Of a DNA stretch of 64,000 nt, positions 35,618 to 45,354 are shown piece by piece. A program made the position numbers and the translations under genes. Below the pieces are notes generated by a model. That model worked only from the letters and a program-made list of their open reading frames with translations. It ran no database searches and was not told the origin of the DNA. The stretch's first letter is position 1, and every line of letters begins with the position of its first letter. The stretch is from Bryobacterales bacterium (lineage in GTDB: Bacteria; Acidobacteriota; Terriglobia; Bryobacterales; Bryobacteraceae), in contig PMSX01000384.1 in assembly GCA_003167495.1 (NCBI GenBank), forward strand, positions 6,088 through 70,087, given 5' to 3'.

Positions 35618-36307
35618 CTAGCGAGCTTCGCCGACACTCAACGAGCTACTTTCCTCAAGCAAAGCACGCGCATCGCGCACCGCTTCGCGCAGACGCTTGG
35701 TGCGAACCGTAAATACCCGAAAATCGCCCACCGCCATCGAATCAGAGTCGGCAATCTCGCCGCCAACGCCAATGGCGCATGCGCCGGCACGAATATAGTC
35801 TCCGCAGTTCTCCAGACCCACACCGCCGGAGGCAATGAAATCCGTGCCGGGATATTGGCCGCGCAGCGACTTCAAATAGCGCGTGCCGCCGGTTGCGTAG
35901 CAGGGAAATAGTTTTACCGCATCGGCGCCGCTAGCGGAGGCGACTTGCACTTCCGTAGGCGTAAGAGCCCCGGCAAAAATGGCCAGCCCAAACTCCTTTG
36001 CTTTGGCCACGGCCTCTGGGCTGAACCCGGGTGTCACAATAAATTGAGCGCCCGCCAACGCGGCTTGGCGAACACCTTCCGCATCAACCACCGTGCCTGC
36101 GCCCACCAACATGGATTTACCGTGCTCGGTTGCAACAGCGTCCAAAACCTCTAAACCATTCTTTGGGGCGAGCGACACCTCAACCACCGCAACTCCTCCC
36201 TGTCGTATGGATTCGGCTGCGCGCACCGCAACATGCGTATTCGCAGTGCGAATAGCCGGAATAATACCAACGTCCTTAACCCGGTGGAATGTCTCTGATT
36301 TGCCCAT
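35618..36307 (-). CDS. eda: 2-dehydro-3-deoxyphosphogluconate (KDPG) aldolase family protein
   Basis: Class I KDPG/KHG aldolase, 229 residues. The Schiff-base lysine is K132 in DAVKLFPC; the catalytic Glu is E43 in VVEVSL; TPGFSPE and ASGGV phosphate-binding motifs follow. It splits KDPG (or a related 2-keto-3-deoxy acid phosphate) into pyruvate and a triose phosphate. It lies 12 bases after the RND pump gene on the same strand, an unusual neighbour with no clear functional link. Confidence 0.9.
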   Translation of the reverse strand: MGKSETFHRVKDVGIIPAIRTANTHVAVRAAESIRQGGVAVVEVSLAPKNGLEVLDAVATEHGKSMLVGAGTVVDAEGVRQAALAGAQFIVTPGFSPEAVAKAKEFGLAIFAGALTPTEVQVASASGADAVKLFPCYATGGTRYLKSLRGQYPGTDFIASGGVGLENCGDYIRAGACAIGVGGEIADSDSMAVGDFRVFTVRTKRLREAVRDARALLEESSSLSVGEAR

Positions 36308-36319
36308 TAGCTAACAATG

Positions 36320-39300
36320 TTACTCTTCGTAGAATTCCGCCTCCGCCTTGGGCAGCTGATCGTTTTCTTTAGCGAACCAAACATAAAGCGTCGGCAGCAG
36401 GAAAATGCTCAAGAAGAGTTCGCCAAGGAGTCCTCCGACAATGACGAGCGCGAACGGCCGCTGCGAGTCGGAGCCAATGCCGTGCGAGGTGGCGGCCGGC
36501 AGCAGTCCAAGTGTCGCAACCAGCATGGTCATCATGATAGGCCGCAACCGGAGGACCGCGCCTTCTACCGCGGCATCTTCTATGTTGTGTCCGCGGGCAC
36601 GAAGCTGATTGATATATTCCACCATAATCACTCCCGTTTGCACCGAAACTCCGAACAGCGCGAGAAATCCTACACCGGAAGAAACGCTGAAGTTTGTCCC
36701 TGAAACCAAGAGTGCGATGATTCCGCCCACCGGCGCCACCATCACATTGGTCAAGATCAGCATCGACCACTTCAAGGATGTGAACATCGTGTAGAGAATG
36801 ATAAAGATAAGCAGAATCGTCAATGGCACAATGATTTCCAGCCGCGCCTGTGCGCGCTTTTGGCTCTCATATTCGCCTTCCCAATCAAGATGGTATCCGC
36901 GCTTCAATTTCACTTGTTCGCTTACTTTTTTGATGGCTTCCTCTACCGCGCCACCGAGATCTCGGCCGCGGACGCTGTATTTAATCGCAATATAGCGAGA
37001 GTTGCCTTCACGATAGATTTCCGAAGCTCCGTCGGAGATGTTAATTTTGCAAAGTTGCGCGAGAGACACTCTTTCCCCCGATGCCGAAAGCAAACGGATA
37101 TCTTCGATTGCTTCCTTGGTGCTTCGGTAGCTTGGGAGATAGCGCAATACCAAGTCGAAGCGAGCTTCTCTCTGAAGAACTTGAGTCAGCGCGTTACCCC
37201 CAACGGCAGTCTGGATGGCGTCTTGCACGTCGGCGACATTGACCTGATAACGCGCTGCCGCATCGCGGTCAACTACGACGTTGAGGTTCGGCTGGCCTAA
37301 GACGCGAAAGACGCCAAGGTCGGTGATCCCCGGAATCTTGCGCATCACCGCCACGATTTCGTCGCTCTTTTCCTCCAGCTCGTTTAGTTCTGTGCCAAAG
37401 ATCTTGGTGGCCAGTTCTCCTTTCACTCCGCTGACCGCTTCCTCCATGTTGTCGGAAATCGGTTGGGAGAAGTTCCAAAGCACGCCAGGTATCTTTTCCA
37501 CCTCTTTGTTCATGGCCGCGATGACTTCCTCTTTGTCCTCATGGAACGCGGGACGCCACTGTTCCTTCGGTTTTAAGTCGACGAAGTATTCAGTATTAAA
37601 AAATCCCGTGGTATCGGTGCCGTCGTCGGGGCGGCCTACCTGGCTGGTGGTCTGAATTACCTCGGGGAAGCGGCAAAGAAGAATTCGCACCTGGTCGGCA
37701 ATACGAATGCCCTCGCTTGGCCCGGTGCTGGGCGCCAGCGTGCCACGCACCCAAAGCGCTCCTTCATCCAGGTGCGGCAGGAACTCAGATCCAATTGAGC
37801 TGGCAATCCAAAACGCGCCAACCATGCACACCACGCAAAAGCCGACTGTCACATAGCGCTTTTCGATCGCCCAGCGCACGGCTTTGCGGTAGCGTCCGGT
37901 CAGGAAGATCATTACTGGGTTGCGCCATTCGCGCGTACCCTTTGGAAAAAAGAGACTCGCCAGTACCGGTGCAATGATCATTGAAAACAGCAAAGCTCCC
38001 AGCAGCGCGAAAGCCACGGTCCATGCCATCGGTTTGAAAAGGCGGCCTTCGACACGTTGCAGCGTGAAGATTGGGATGTATGCGGTGATGATGATGCCAA
38101 TGGCGTAAAACACCGGCCGCTGGACTTCGTGCGCTGCATCCGCGATTTTTTGTTTCGGTGAGCGGCTATGAGGATCAGGATGGCTTAGATGGCGAATAAT
38201 GTTTTCTACCATCACAACCGCGCCGTCCACAACCATTCCAAAATCCAAGGCCCCCAGAGACAGTAAGTTAGCCGGAATTCCCTTCAGTTGCAGGCACGTT
38301 GATGCAAACAAAAGCGCAAAGGGGATGGTGAGCGCGACAATGAACGCGCCGCGAAAGTTGCCCAGAAAGAGGAATAAGATCACTACAACCAAAATGATGC
38401 CTTCGGTGAGGTTGTGTAAAACCGTGTGAGTGGTGAAGTGAACAAGGTCGCTACGATCGATAAATGGCACAACTTTCACGCCGGGCGGAAGAATCAGGTT
38501 GTTCAGTTCATTCACCTTTTGGTGAATGCCCTTGAGCGCAGTATCGGCGTCGGCGCCTTTTCGCAGCAGGACGATTCCGGAAATCACATCGTCGTTATCA
38601 ATGATCTTTCCGTCTTCTTTGTGAATAGCCCGCGCAAACTGTCCAAGGCGAATTTTTGGTCCTTGCGATACAACGGCGATGTCTTTCACTCGCAAGGGTG
38701 TACCGTTCTTAGTCATAAGCACGGTCTGCTCAATGTCGTGGACTTTCTTAACCAAACCCACTTCGCTCACGTTGATCTGTTGCAAGCCTGCTTCAATGAA
38801 GCTGCCGCCGGCATTGGTGTTGTTGTTGGTCAGTTGCTGCTCAACTTGGCCAATGCTTAGCCCGTAAGCAACGAGTTTGTTTGGATCGACGCGAACCTGA
38901 TATTCCCGAGTGGGTCCGCCAAAGCTGGCCACGTCGACAACGTTAGGGACCGCTTTGAAGTTTTTCTCCACAACCCAGTCTTCGATCGATTTCAGTTCCA
39001 TCGGATCAAACTGCGGATTACTGCTATGCAGCGTGAAAAAGTAGATTTGGCCGACGGGACTCCAGTCCGTGCCCATTTGCGGCTGCACGCCATTCGGAAG
39101 AGTCACCTGCGAAAGGCGTTCCAGGGCACGCTCACGGTTCCAGTTGTTGTCCGATTCGTCGTCGAAGACAAGCTTGATATCAGATAGCCCAAAAAGTGAA
39201 AAAGACCGGAGATGGACTAAATGGGGGATCCCATTCATAGCGTTTTCGAGCGGGACCGTGACCTGCTGTTCGATTTGCTCGGCTGAGATGCCGGCCCACT

Positions 39301-39454
39301 GTGTGATGACTTCTACATAATTATCGGCGACATCGGGATATGCTTCTACCGGGAGCTGATGAAACGAAACACCACCCCAGATAAACAACACCAGTGCAAT
39401 GCCCACGATCAGCAGCCGGTTGCTTAGGGCAAAATCGACAGCGCCACGAAGCAT
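36320..39454 (-). CDS. RND efflux pump inner-membrane subunit, CzcA/CusA (HME) type
   Basis: Heavy-metal-efflux RND pump of 1044 residues with two six-helix halves and two large periplasmic loops. The hallmark of the HME group is intact in helix 4: LGALDFGMVVDGAVVMVEN. N-terminus MLRGAVDFALSNRLLIVGIALV and second-half helices from about 850 are typical. No obvious Met-rich transport relay was noted, so the metal specificity (Co/Zn/Cd versus Cu/Ag) is open. Its start abuts the adaptor stop; order is TolC-adaptor-pump. Confidence 0.95.
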   Translation of the reverse strand: MLRGAVDFALSNRLLIVGIALVLFIWGGVSFHQLPVEAYPDVADNYVEVITQWAGISAEQIEQQVTVPLENAMNGIPHLVHLRSFSLFGLSDIKLVFDDESDNNWNRERALERLSQVTLPNGVQPQMGTDWSPVGQIYFFTLHSSNPQFDPMELKSIEDWVVEKNFKAVPNVVDVASFGGPTREYQVRVDPNKLVAYGLSIGQVEQQLTNNNTNAGGSFIEAGLQQINVSEVGLVKKVHDIEQTVLMTKNGTPLRVKDIAVVSQGPKIRLGQFARAIHKEDGKIIDNDDVISGIVLLRKGADADTALKGIHQKVNELNNLILPPGVKVVPFIDRSDLVHFTTHTVLHNLTEGIILVVVILFLFLGNFRGAFIVALTIPFALLFASTCLQLKGIPANLLSLGALDFGMVVDGAVVMVENIIRHLSHPDPHSRSPKQKIADAAHEVQRPVFYAIGIIITAYIPIFTLQRVEGRLFKPMAWTVAFALLGALLFSMIIAPVLASLFFPKGTREWRNPVMIFLTGRYRKAVRWAIEKRYVTVGFCVVCMVGAFWIASSIGSEFLPHLDEGALWVRGTLAPSTGPSEGIRIADQVRILLCRFPEVIQTTSQVGRPDDGTDTTGFFNTEYFVDLKPKEQWRPAFHEDKEEVIAAMNKEVEKIPGVLWNFSQPISDNMEEAVSGVKGELATKIFGTELNELEEKSDEIVAVMRKIPGITDLGVFRVLGQPNLNVVVDRDAAARYQVNVADVQDAIQTAVGGNALTQVLQREARFDLVLRYLPSYRSTKEAIEDIRLLSASGERVSLAQLCKINISDGASEIYREGNSRYIAIKYSVRGRDLGGAVEEAIKKVSEQVKLKRGYHLDWEGEYESQKRAQARLEIIVPLTILLIFIILYTMFTSLKWSMLILTNVMVAPVGGIIALLVSGTNFSVSSGVGFLALFGVSVQTGVIMVEYINQLRARGHNIEDAAVEGAVLRLRPIMMTMLVATLGLLPAATSHGIGSDSQRPFALVIVGGLLGELFLSIFLLPTLYVWFAKENDQLPKAEAEFYEE

Positions 39455-40648
39455 CTACTGTTCCACCGTATTCTGCAGCACAAGCGCATTGGAGGCGACT
39501 TTGACGCCTGGATCAATGCCGGAAAGAATTTCCTGCAGTTTGCCGGGCAACATGACCCCGCCGGCCACTTCAATGCGTTTGAAGACTCCCGGCGTAGCGG
39601 TTGGGGAGTATACCCAGTCCCGGTCGTGCAAATGGAGAACCGCCGTCGCCGGGACAGTGGCATGCGCGACCTTTTGTTGGCCGTGGAAGGTAGCTGTTAC
39701 AAACATTCCGAGACGCATGAGCGAGGGGTTCGCAACTTCAAGCCGAACTTTGGCAGTGTGAATACTAGGATCCATGATTTGACCGATGTTGCCGATTCGC
39801 GCTTTCAACACGCGATCGGGAAAAGCGTTCAAGCGAACATCGGCAAACTCTCCCAGGTGGACCTGCGCCAGATCGTTTTCGTAGACGTCGCAGATGATCC
39901 AAACATGAGACATGTCTGAGATTGTGAGTGGATTGGGCGCCGACAGAGCCTGTACACCCGCGGCGACCGTGATTTGTTGATCTGTAATCACACCCGAAAC
40001 GGGAGCGTACACAGGAACGATACCAGTGGGATGATTCACATCGGAGCCCAGAACGTGCAAATGCTCTGTCGTCGTATCGACATCCACCTTGGCATCATCT
40101 TCAGCGTTTTGCGCTATCTCGACCGAACTCTTGGGCACCGCGCCTTTGTCGAACAGAACAGTAGCGCGGTCCAATTGAATCTTGGTTAGCTCTTCGTTCT
40201 TGATCGCCTTTCGATAGTCGGAGAAGGCCTGCGCGATATCAGGGCTTCGGAGCTTGAACAGAAGTTGCCCTTTCTTCACCGCGTCCCCGAGCTTGGTATC
40301 GATCTCGATCACGCGGCCAGAGGCGAGCGAAATCACCGGAACCTGGCGCGACACATCGGGACTCACAGAGCCTGTCACATTCAAGTCTGTCGTGGCCAGG
40401 TAGGAGCCCGCCGTGACAATCGGGAAGTCCGCCGGATTGTCCACCTTGAAGTTATTTGCATCCATATCCGGCTCGACCACCGCCGGATGAGGGCCAGTCT
40501 CGGAGTCTGCCGCATGCACGTCCGCCTTTTTGCCACAACCGGCGAGAAGAAGACCCGCGGCTAGACACAAGACGGCGAATAAAATGACGGATAAAACGGA
40601 TTCGCGTTGCCTTCCTTTGGCGGCTTCGGGTATGTTTGTGCTTTTCAT
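39455..40648 (-). CDS. RND efflux periplasmic adaptor (membrane fusion) subunit, CzcB-like
   Basis: Membrane fusion protein of 397 residues, a lipoprotein with lipobox LLAGC (Cys about 38). It has a barrel-sandwich hybrid domain (ISLASGRVIEIDTKLGDAVKKGQLLF), a short alpha-hairpin (about 135-180), a second biotinyl-like half (PVYAPVSGVITDQQI) and a beta-barrel. It overlaps the TolC gene by 4 bases and abuts the pump gene. Confidence 0.93.
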   Translation of the reverse strand: MKSTNIPEAAKGRQRESVLSVILFAVLCLAAGLLLAGCGKKADVHAADSETGPHPAVVEPDMDANNFKVDNPADFPIVTAGSYLATTDLNVTGSVSPDVSRQVPVISLASGRVIEIDTKLGDAVKKGQLLFKLRSPDIAQAFSDYRKAIKNEELTKIQLDRATVLFDKGAVPKSSVEIAQNAEDDAKVDVDTTTEHLHVLGSDVNHPTGIVPVYAPVSGVITDQQITVAAGVQALSAPNPLTISDMSHVWIICDVYENDLAQVHLGEFADVRLNAFPDRVLKARIGNIGQIMDPSIHTAKVRLEVANPSLMRLGMFVTATFHGQQKVAHATVPATAVLHLHDRDWVYSPTATPGVFKRIEVAGGVMLPGKLQEILSGIDPGVKVASNALVLQNTVEQ

Positions 40649-41943
40649 TGAATCACCTCACGTCCAACAGCTAGATTAAGCTGGCTCGCTGCCGCCAGGT
40701 AGGAGCCAATTAAGTTCACGTAGTTCAATTGAATGTCGCGATATTCCTTTTGCGCATCCAAAAAATCGATCAGAGAGGCCCCGCCTCTTTGATAAGCAAA
40801 CGTGACAATCTCCCGGACCTCAGCCGCTTGCGGAATATATTCCTCTTTGTAGGGTCTCAGTAGCTCTATGGTGCTGGCCACGGTGGCATGAGCGGTGTCC
40901 ACGTCACTCAACACCTGGGCTTCGGCGGCCAGGCGTGACTTGTCAGCACGGTCGATATCGAGTTTGGTGCGCAACTTTTCGCCTTGATTTTTATCGAAAA
41001 TTCGCAGGGGGAAGCTCACGCTAAAACCGATAAAGCTGGGCAGCGGCGGGTCGCGGCCGATATCAAAGCCCCAAGTCGGATCAGACGTCCCGTTCGCGAT
41101 GGCGAGTTTATTGTCGGTTTTAGCTTTATCGACCGCTTCCACTGCGGCTTTCAAATCTGGCCGCGCATCCATCGCCATTTGCCGAAAGTCTTCAAGAGCC
41201 GCTAGCTTTTCTTGAAAATCGTAACGACCGGCTACATCGAATTTCTCTACCGGCGTGCGGTCGTTTAGCAGCATGAGCAGAGCGATCTTGGCGGTGCGCA
41301 GATTCACCTGCGAGTTCACATAATCTGACTGATATTGGGCTCGTTGCAGGACGATGCGGCTGAGATCTACTTTGGCAAGATCGCCGGCCTTGAATCTATC
41401 CGTATTGATACCTATTTCTTTGTTCCAATAATCTAGATTCTGCTTGGCGATTTCGAAAAAGGCCTTCGCCTGCAGAGCCTGAACGAAGGCATTGCGAAGC
41501 GTGAAGAGAAGATTGCGTTCGAGATCAGCATGCGTTGAAATAGCGATCTTGGTCGCCTTTTGCGCGCTTTCGAGCCGTAAATCGCGTTTGTGCTGGCGTT
41601 CGTACAGGTAGCTGATTGTGCCCGACTCGTCAACTCCCGCCAACGGCCGGTAAGGCGTGTTCGGTGTCCGGAAAACGGTGAACTGATCCAAGCCAAACGA
41701 TAGGTCCGGATTCGGCCGCAGGAATGCCGTGATTTCTCCAGCCCGTGATTCGTCGATATTCACTTGATCGGATAAAAGTGTTGGGTTTGTCTGCTTGAAT
41801 TTGTCCCGTACTTGTTCCCAACTGAAGGGTTGCTGCGCAAGCAGGCAGTTCATGGCAAAACAAATGACAAAAAAACAGAGCGGGGCCGGTCGCAGCCATC
41901 GCCATGTTCGAGCTTTCCAAATCAATGTCTTGGTGTTCACCAT
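40645..41943 (-). CDS. TolC family outer membrane channel (CzcC-like)
   Basis: Outer-membrane efflux protein of 432 residues with a signal peptide ending in LLAQQ (about 37) and two long alpha-helical repeats (for example YYERQHKRDLRLESAQ near 115 and the late FAYQRGGASLIDFLDAQKEYRDIQLNYVNLIGSYL). It is the first gene of the tripartite efflux operon. Confidence 0.92.
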   Translation of the reverse strand: MVNTKTLIWKARTWRWLRPAPLCFFVICFAMNCLLAQQPFSWEQVRDKFKQTNPTLLSDQVNIDESRAGEITAFLRPNPDLSFGLDQFTVFRTPNTPYRPLAGVDESGTISYLYERQHKRDLRLESAQKATKIAISTHADLERNLLFTLRNAFVQALQAKAFFEIAKQNLDYWNKEIGINTDRFKAGDLAKVDLSRIVLQRAQYQSDYVNSQVNLRTAKIALLMLLNDRTPVEKFDVAGRYDFQEKLAALEDFRQMAMDARPDLKAAVEAVDKAKTDNKLAIANGTSDPTWGFDIGRDPPLPSFIGFSVSFPLRIFDKNQGEKLRTKLDIDRADKSRLAAEAQVLSDVDTAHATVASTIELLRPYKEEYIPQAAEVREIVTFAYQRGGASLIDFLDAQKEYRDIQLNYVNLIGSYLAAASQLNLAVGREVIQ

Positions 41944-42378
41944 GTAGTTTCAGAGATGCATCGATCGCCACTCGAGGCTCGACAATAGAGTTAAAGCTTC
42001 GTTGATCATGAGTTGGAATACATATGGATGGATCGAGGAATCCGCTTCCGGAGATCCGGGTCAACATTGTAATGCGGCGCAGAAACGGGGCGGCACTCTC
42101 TCTCTTTAAGTCTAGTTAGCCAATAGATGCATTTTCAATCGATGTTTTCGATTTGACGAAATCTTTCGGCTAGATCTTTTGGGCACACAATTTTTCCTTT
42201 TCAGGTCAAGAATCGCTTTCCGCAACGTGTCAACGCAATACCGCACGTCAAAAGAAACTTGCTTAGCGCTCGGACCTAATTGAAATTGAGGAAAAGCTAA
42301 TGGAATCTTTATGCTTTCTTTTGGGCCGCACCCCTAGAGTTGGAATGACGCCTGTCCCTAAAGGCTCTTCAATTTTCT
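41944..42378. other. divergent promoter region, efflux operon/porin
   Basis: About 435 bases between the divergent TolC and porin genes. It must hold promoters for both directions. It becomes AT-richer from 42120 and contains a small inverted repeat GATTT-GACG-AAATC (about 42150), but I cannot assign boxes with confidence and see no gene. Confidence 0.45.
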
Positions 42379-44046
42379 ATGAATTCTTGCAAACGAACGC
42401 TCATTGCATTAAGTGCGCTGTTCCTAACCACATTCCCCGTCTTCGCTGAAGTGCCGTCTGCGAATGATCGGGCAACCGTTCCCGCTTCTGCCGAAACATC
42501 GCCTGCGGGAGCAACCCTAATTCCTCCCGTCATCGAGGTTGACGTAACGCCAGACTTTGACGTTGCGCCAGATTCCCCATCGCAATCGCCCGTCCCCGCG
42601 CCTGCTGACCCGGCGAATGCGCCGAAAACAGCCAGCGAATCGAAACCCACACCCAAAGGATTCTGGAAAAGATTCATTCAAGCCTATAACGACGACTGGC
42701 ATCCTGCTCCCACTCCTACCCCGGTGCCTGCCGCGGCTCCTGTCGCCGGTGCCGAACCTGCCTATCGAGGCGATCCACCGCCCGTCGAAAATCCGCCATT
42801 TCCGTTCAGTGTGTGGCCCATTGGAGGCACTGTCTGGATCGGTTACCCGAATGCCACGGCATATCCGCTTACAACCGCTCTGCAAAACGGTCCCAACGGC
42901 GATTGGTGGAAAAAAGCCAACATTCAGATCTATGGTTGGTTGGATCTTGGCATGAATGTCAGCACGTCCGGCAATCGCCCCTATGGAAATCTGCCGGCAG
43001 CCTATGCAGAAGTGCCCAATACTTTTCAAGTGGATCAAGCCACTTTGTATTTCGAGCGTACGCCCGATACAATTCAGACCGACCATTTTGATTGGGGCTT
43101 CCGACTTACTAACCTCTACGGCGTCGACTACCGTTTCACAACGGCCGAAGGCTATTTCAGCCAGCAGTTGCTTGATAATCCTAAGGCAAACGGATCGCTT
43201 GGCAACCGATATGGATATGACCCAGTAATGGCCTACGTTGACTTGTATCTTCCCCACATTGGAGAGGGAACCGATATTCGAATCGGCCGCTATATTTCGC
43301 TCCCCGATATCGAGGCGCAACTCGCACCCAACAACTATACCTATACTCACTCACTCACCTATACATACGATTGCTACACACAGACCGGTATCAACATGAC
43401 CACAAAGGTGACCAACCACTGGACAGTGCAAGTTGGGCTATCGGGAGGATGCGAGGCCGCGCCTTGGGCTCGTGACGCAGGCCTAACGGGCAATGCTTGC
43501 GTGGCTTATAATTGGTCGGAAGGCCGCGATAACATCTATGTCTGCGCTAACTCCATCAATAGCGGTAAATACAATTACAACAATTTGGCCGCATATTATG
43601 TAACCTGGTATCACAAATTTGGTAAATCCCATTGGCATATGGCTTGGGAGACCTGGTACCAGTACATGAAAGATACGCCTAACGTCACTAATCCAGCCGC
43701 CGCCTCTCTTCTTATCACCAATTCGAACGGCGCGATATGTGACAACACGACCGAGCTCACGTGCTTCGCCCCCGACTACGCCTCGGTTCATTACATCACC
43801 CGGCAGATGGGGAAGCACGATTCCATCATTGTGCGAAATGAGTATTTCGATGACCTGAAGGGCCAGCGAACTGGCTTTAAGACGCCTTACTCGGAACATG
43901 ACATCTCCTGGAATCATTGGATAGGAAGCACGGTCGTGTTCCGCCCTGAACTCAGATACGAACACGCCTATGACGCCCCCGCCTATGACAACGGCACCAA
44001 AAAGAGTCAGTTGATGTTCGCCGCGGACATGATTTGGTTTTTTTAG
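42379..44046 (+). CDS. outer membrane beta-barrel porin (OmpL-like, BBP2 family)
   Basis: Porin of 555 residues. Signal peptide (1-23, ending FPVFAE). A long Pro/Ala-rich low-complexity linker (about 24-135), unusual in length. Then a beta-barrel domain from ~150: QIYGWLDLGMNVSTSGNRP, strands with alternating aromatic residues, DIRIGRYISLPDIEAQLAP, and a C-terminal strand SQLMFAADMIWFF ending in Phe as expected for BAM-inserted barrels. It probably lets small solutes pass the outer membrane. Confidence 0.85.
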   Translation: MNSCKRTLIALSALFLTTFPVFAEVPSANDRATVPASAETSPAGATLIPPVIEVDVTPDFDVAPDSPSQSPVPAPADPANAPKTASESKPTPKGFWKRFIQAYNDDWHPAPTPTPVPAAAPVAGAEPAYRGDPPPVENPPFPFSVWPIGGTVWIGYPNATAYPLTTALQNGPNGDWWKKANIQIYGWLDLGMNVSTSGNRPYGNLPAAYAEVPNTFQVDQATLYFERTPDTIQTDHFDWGFRLTNLYGVDYRFTTAEGYFSQQLLDNPKANGSLGNRYGYDPVMAYVDLYLPHIGEGTDIRIGRYISLPDIEAQLAPNNYTYTHSLTYTYDCYTQTGINMTTKVTNHWTVQVGLSGGCEAAPWARDAGLTGNACVAYNWSEGRDNIYVCANSINSGKYNYNNLAAYYVTWYHKFGKSHWHMAWETWYQYMKDTPNVTNPAAASLLITNSNGAICDNTTELTCFAPDYASVHYITRQMGKHDSIIVRNEYFDDLKGQRTGFKTPYSEHDISWNHWIGSTVVFRPELRYEHAYDAPAYDNGTKKSQLMFAADMIWFF

Positions 44047-44099
44047 CTTCCGATGTGCCGGATAACGGAATCCAAAAGAAAAGATAGACAATAGGAGGC

Positions 44100-44687
44100 A
44101 TGCCCGCCCCACCCTCCAAGATTATGATCATTCGGCACGCTGAGAAACCTCACAAGGCGCCCAACAAAAAGGGCCCTTGGGATGTCCTCGCCGACGGGCA
44201 AAGTGGCTCGGGACAATCTCTCATTGTGCAAGGATGGCAAAGGGCCGGCGCGCTGAACGCATTCTTCGCGCCCTATAAAACAAGCCCGGCAAATGCCGCA
44301 ATCGCGACACCCGACTATATCTATGCCCCGCCCCCCGACAATGAGACCCAGCGTCCGTGGGCAACGGTAACACCCCTTGCCGCTTGGCTGGGGTACGCAC
44401 AGGGGACGCCGCAATTCAACGCGAGTTTCGTGGTGGGGAGCGGCGAATCGCAGATGGTGCAGAGCGTATTGGAACTTAGCGGGACGGTGCTCATCTGCTG
44501 GGAGCACGACAATATCATGCCCAACATTATGCAGGCGATCAACAAGACGGTTCCGATCGCGAATTATGCGTCAATACCGAATCCCTGGCCCGACGTTTTC
44601 TATTTGGTGTGGGTGCTTGATCTGAACGGCAAAAGCTATACATGGAGTTCGCAAAACCAGAATTTGATCGCTGGCGATGTGACATGA
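44100..44687 (+). CDS. histidine phosphatase-like protein
   Basis: Protein of 195 residues resembling the phosphoglycerate-mutase/histidine phosphatase superfamily. It has an N-terminal IIRHAEKPHK (RHG-like catalytic motif), VQGWQRAGALNAFF and a late ICWEHDNIMPNIM that supplies the second His. No signal peptide is seen. It lies 53 bases after the porin gene. Short for the family; substrate unknown. Confidence 0.75.
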   Translation: MPAPPSKIMIIRHAEKPHKAPNKKGPWDVLADGQSGSGQSLIVQGWQRAGALNAFFAPYKTSPANAAIATPDYIYAPPPDNETQRPWATVTPLAAWLGYAQGTPQFNASFVVGSGESQMVQSVLELSGTVLICWEHDNIMPNIMQAINKTVPIANYASIPNPWPDVFYLVWVLDLNGKSYTWSSQNQNLIAGDVT

Positions 44688-44820
44688 GCGTTTTCCGCCG
44701 CCGCGTCCATTCGCCCGGCTTTCCCACACCCCGCTATCTTCAAGCTGGCACCGATTCTTCCTCGCCCTTAGTGTTCGAAGCGTCGGCCCACAGTTCTTTG
44801 AAAATCTAATATTGCAGGGT

Positions 44821-44841
44821 GGCGGCCGCTTGGCCGCCTTT
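44821..44841 (+). terminator. possible terminator hairpin after the phosphatase-like gene
   Basis: GGCGGCC-GCTT-GGCCGCC followed by only three T residues. The stem is strong and perfect, but the tail is weak and it lies 134 bases after the stop at 44687, so the role is tentative. Confidence 0.35.
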
Positions 44842-44886
44842 CGAATTCGCGACAGATCTGAAACCAGCCAACATCGAAACCGTGTG

Positions 44887-44919
44887 TTAATGGGGTCAGA
44901 CACCATTAAGCCCCATTAA
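44887..44919. repeat. inverted repeat around a GGGGTCAGACACC sequence
   Basis: Nine-base perfect arms TTAATGGGG (44887-44895) and CCCCATTAA (44911-44919). The same GGGGTCAGA core occurs near 5460. Such sequences often flank small mobile or REP-like elements, but no transposase is visible here. Confidence 0.45.
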
Positions 44920-45354
44920 GCCCACGACCACGCCGAATCAACGATTTGCGAAGTTAGGTGTCGCCTCGGGGCGTGCGGTTAGCGGTGAAATTTTCATCTC
45001 TAGCGGTACCCGGCCCGGTCATAGGCGATTCGTTCTTTTCAAAATGAATTTCGCCCACATACCCGCCTTTGGCCAAGGCGAGACGACCAGCGCTATCGTT
45101 GGCTTCGTTGCGTAATTCAACACATGCAACCGTCCAAACTCGCTTCGAAAAACGCTTTTTCTTCGCCTCAGTAGCGACGGTTTCGTCATATATTCGCCAA
45201 CAAATCCCGGCTTCGTTTCGCAAAAAACGCCTTATCTTCGCTTTTTCAAGCGCAACAGAGAAATTGCTGACGCGCTATCCTTTTCCCCAAGGCATCAGCA
45301 GCCCGACTCATTGTCGCAGCCGGTTACGGCTGGTCAGTCTTCTTTCCCTGCTCT

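Larger units (their letters stand above)
44688..45354. other. intergenic region with hairpin and inverted repeat
   Basis: About 670 bases. It contains a GC-rich hairpin (44821-44841) and the inverted repeat TTAATGGGG/CCCCATTAA (44887-44919) around a GGGGTCAGACACC sequence. A minus-strand frame at 44954-45223 (89 codons) has a fairly protein-like composition but no recognised family, no clear ribosome-binding site and no partner, so I do not call it a gene. Confidence 0.5.

Noticed and set aside
44954-45223. Minus-strand frame of 89 codons in the gene graveyard
   Set aside because: Composition is somewhat protein-like, but there is no start signal, no known family and decayed DNA on both sides.
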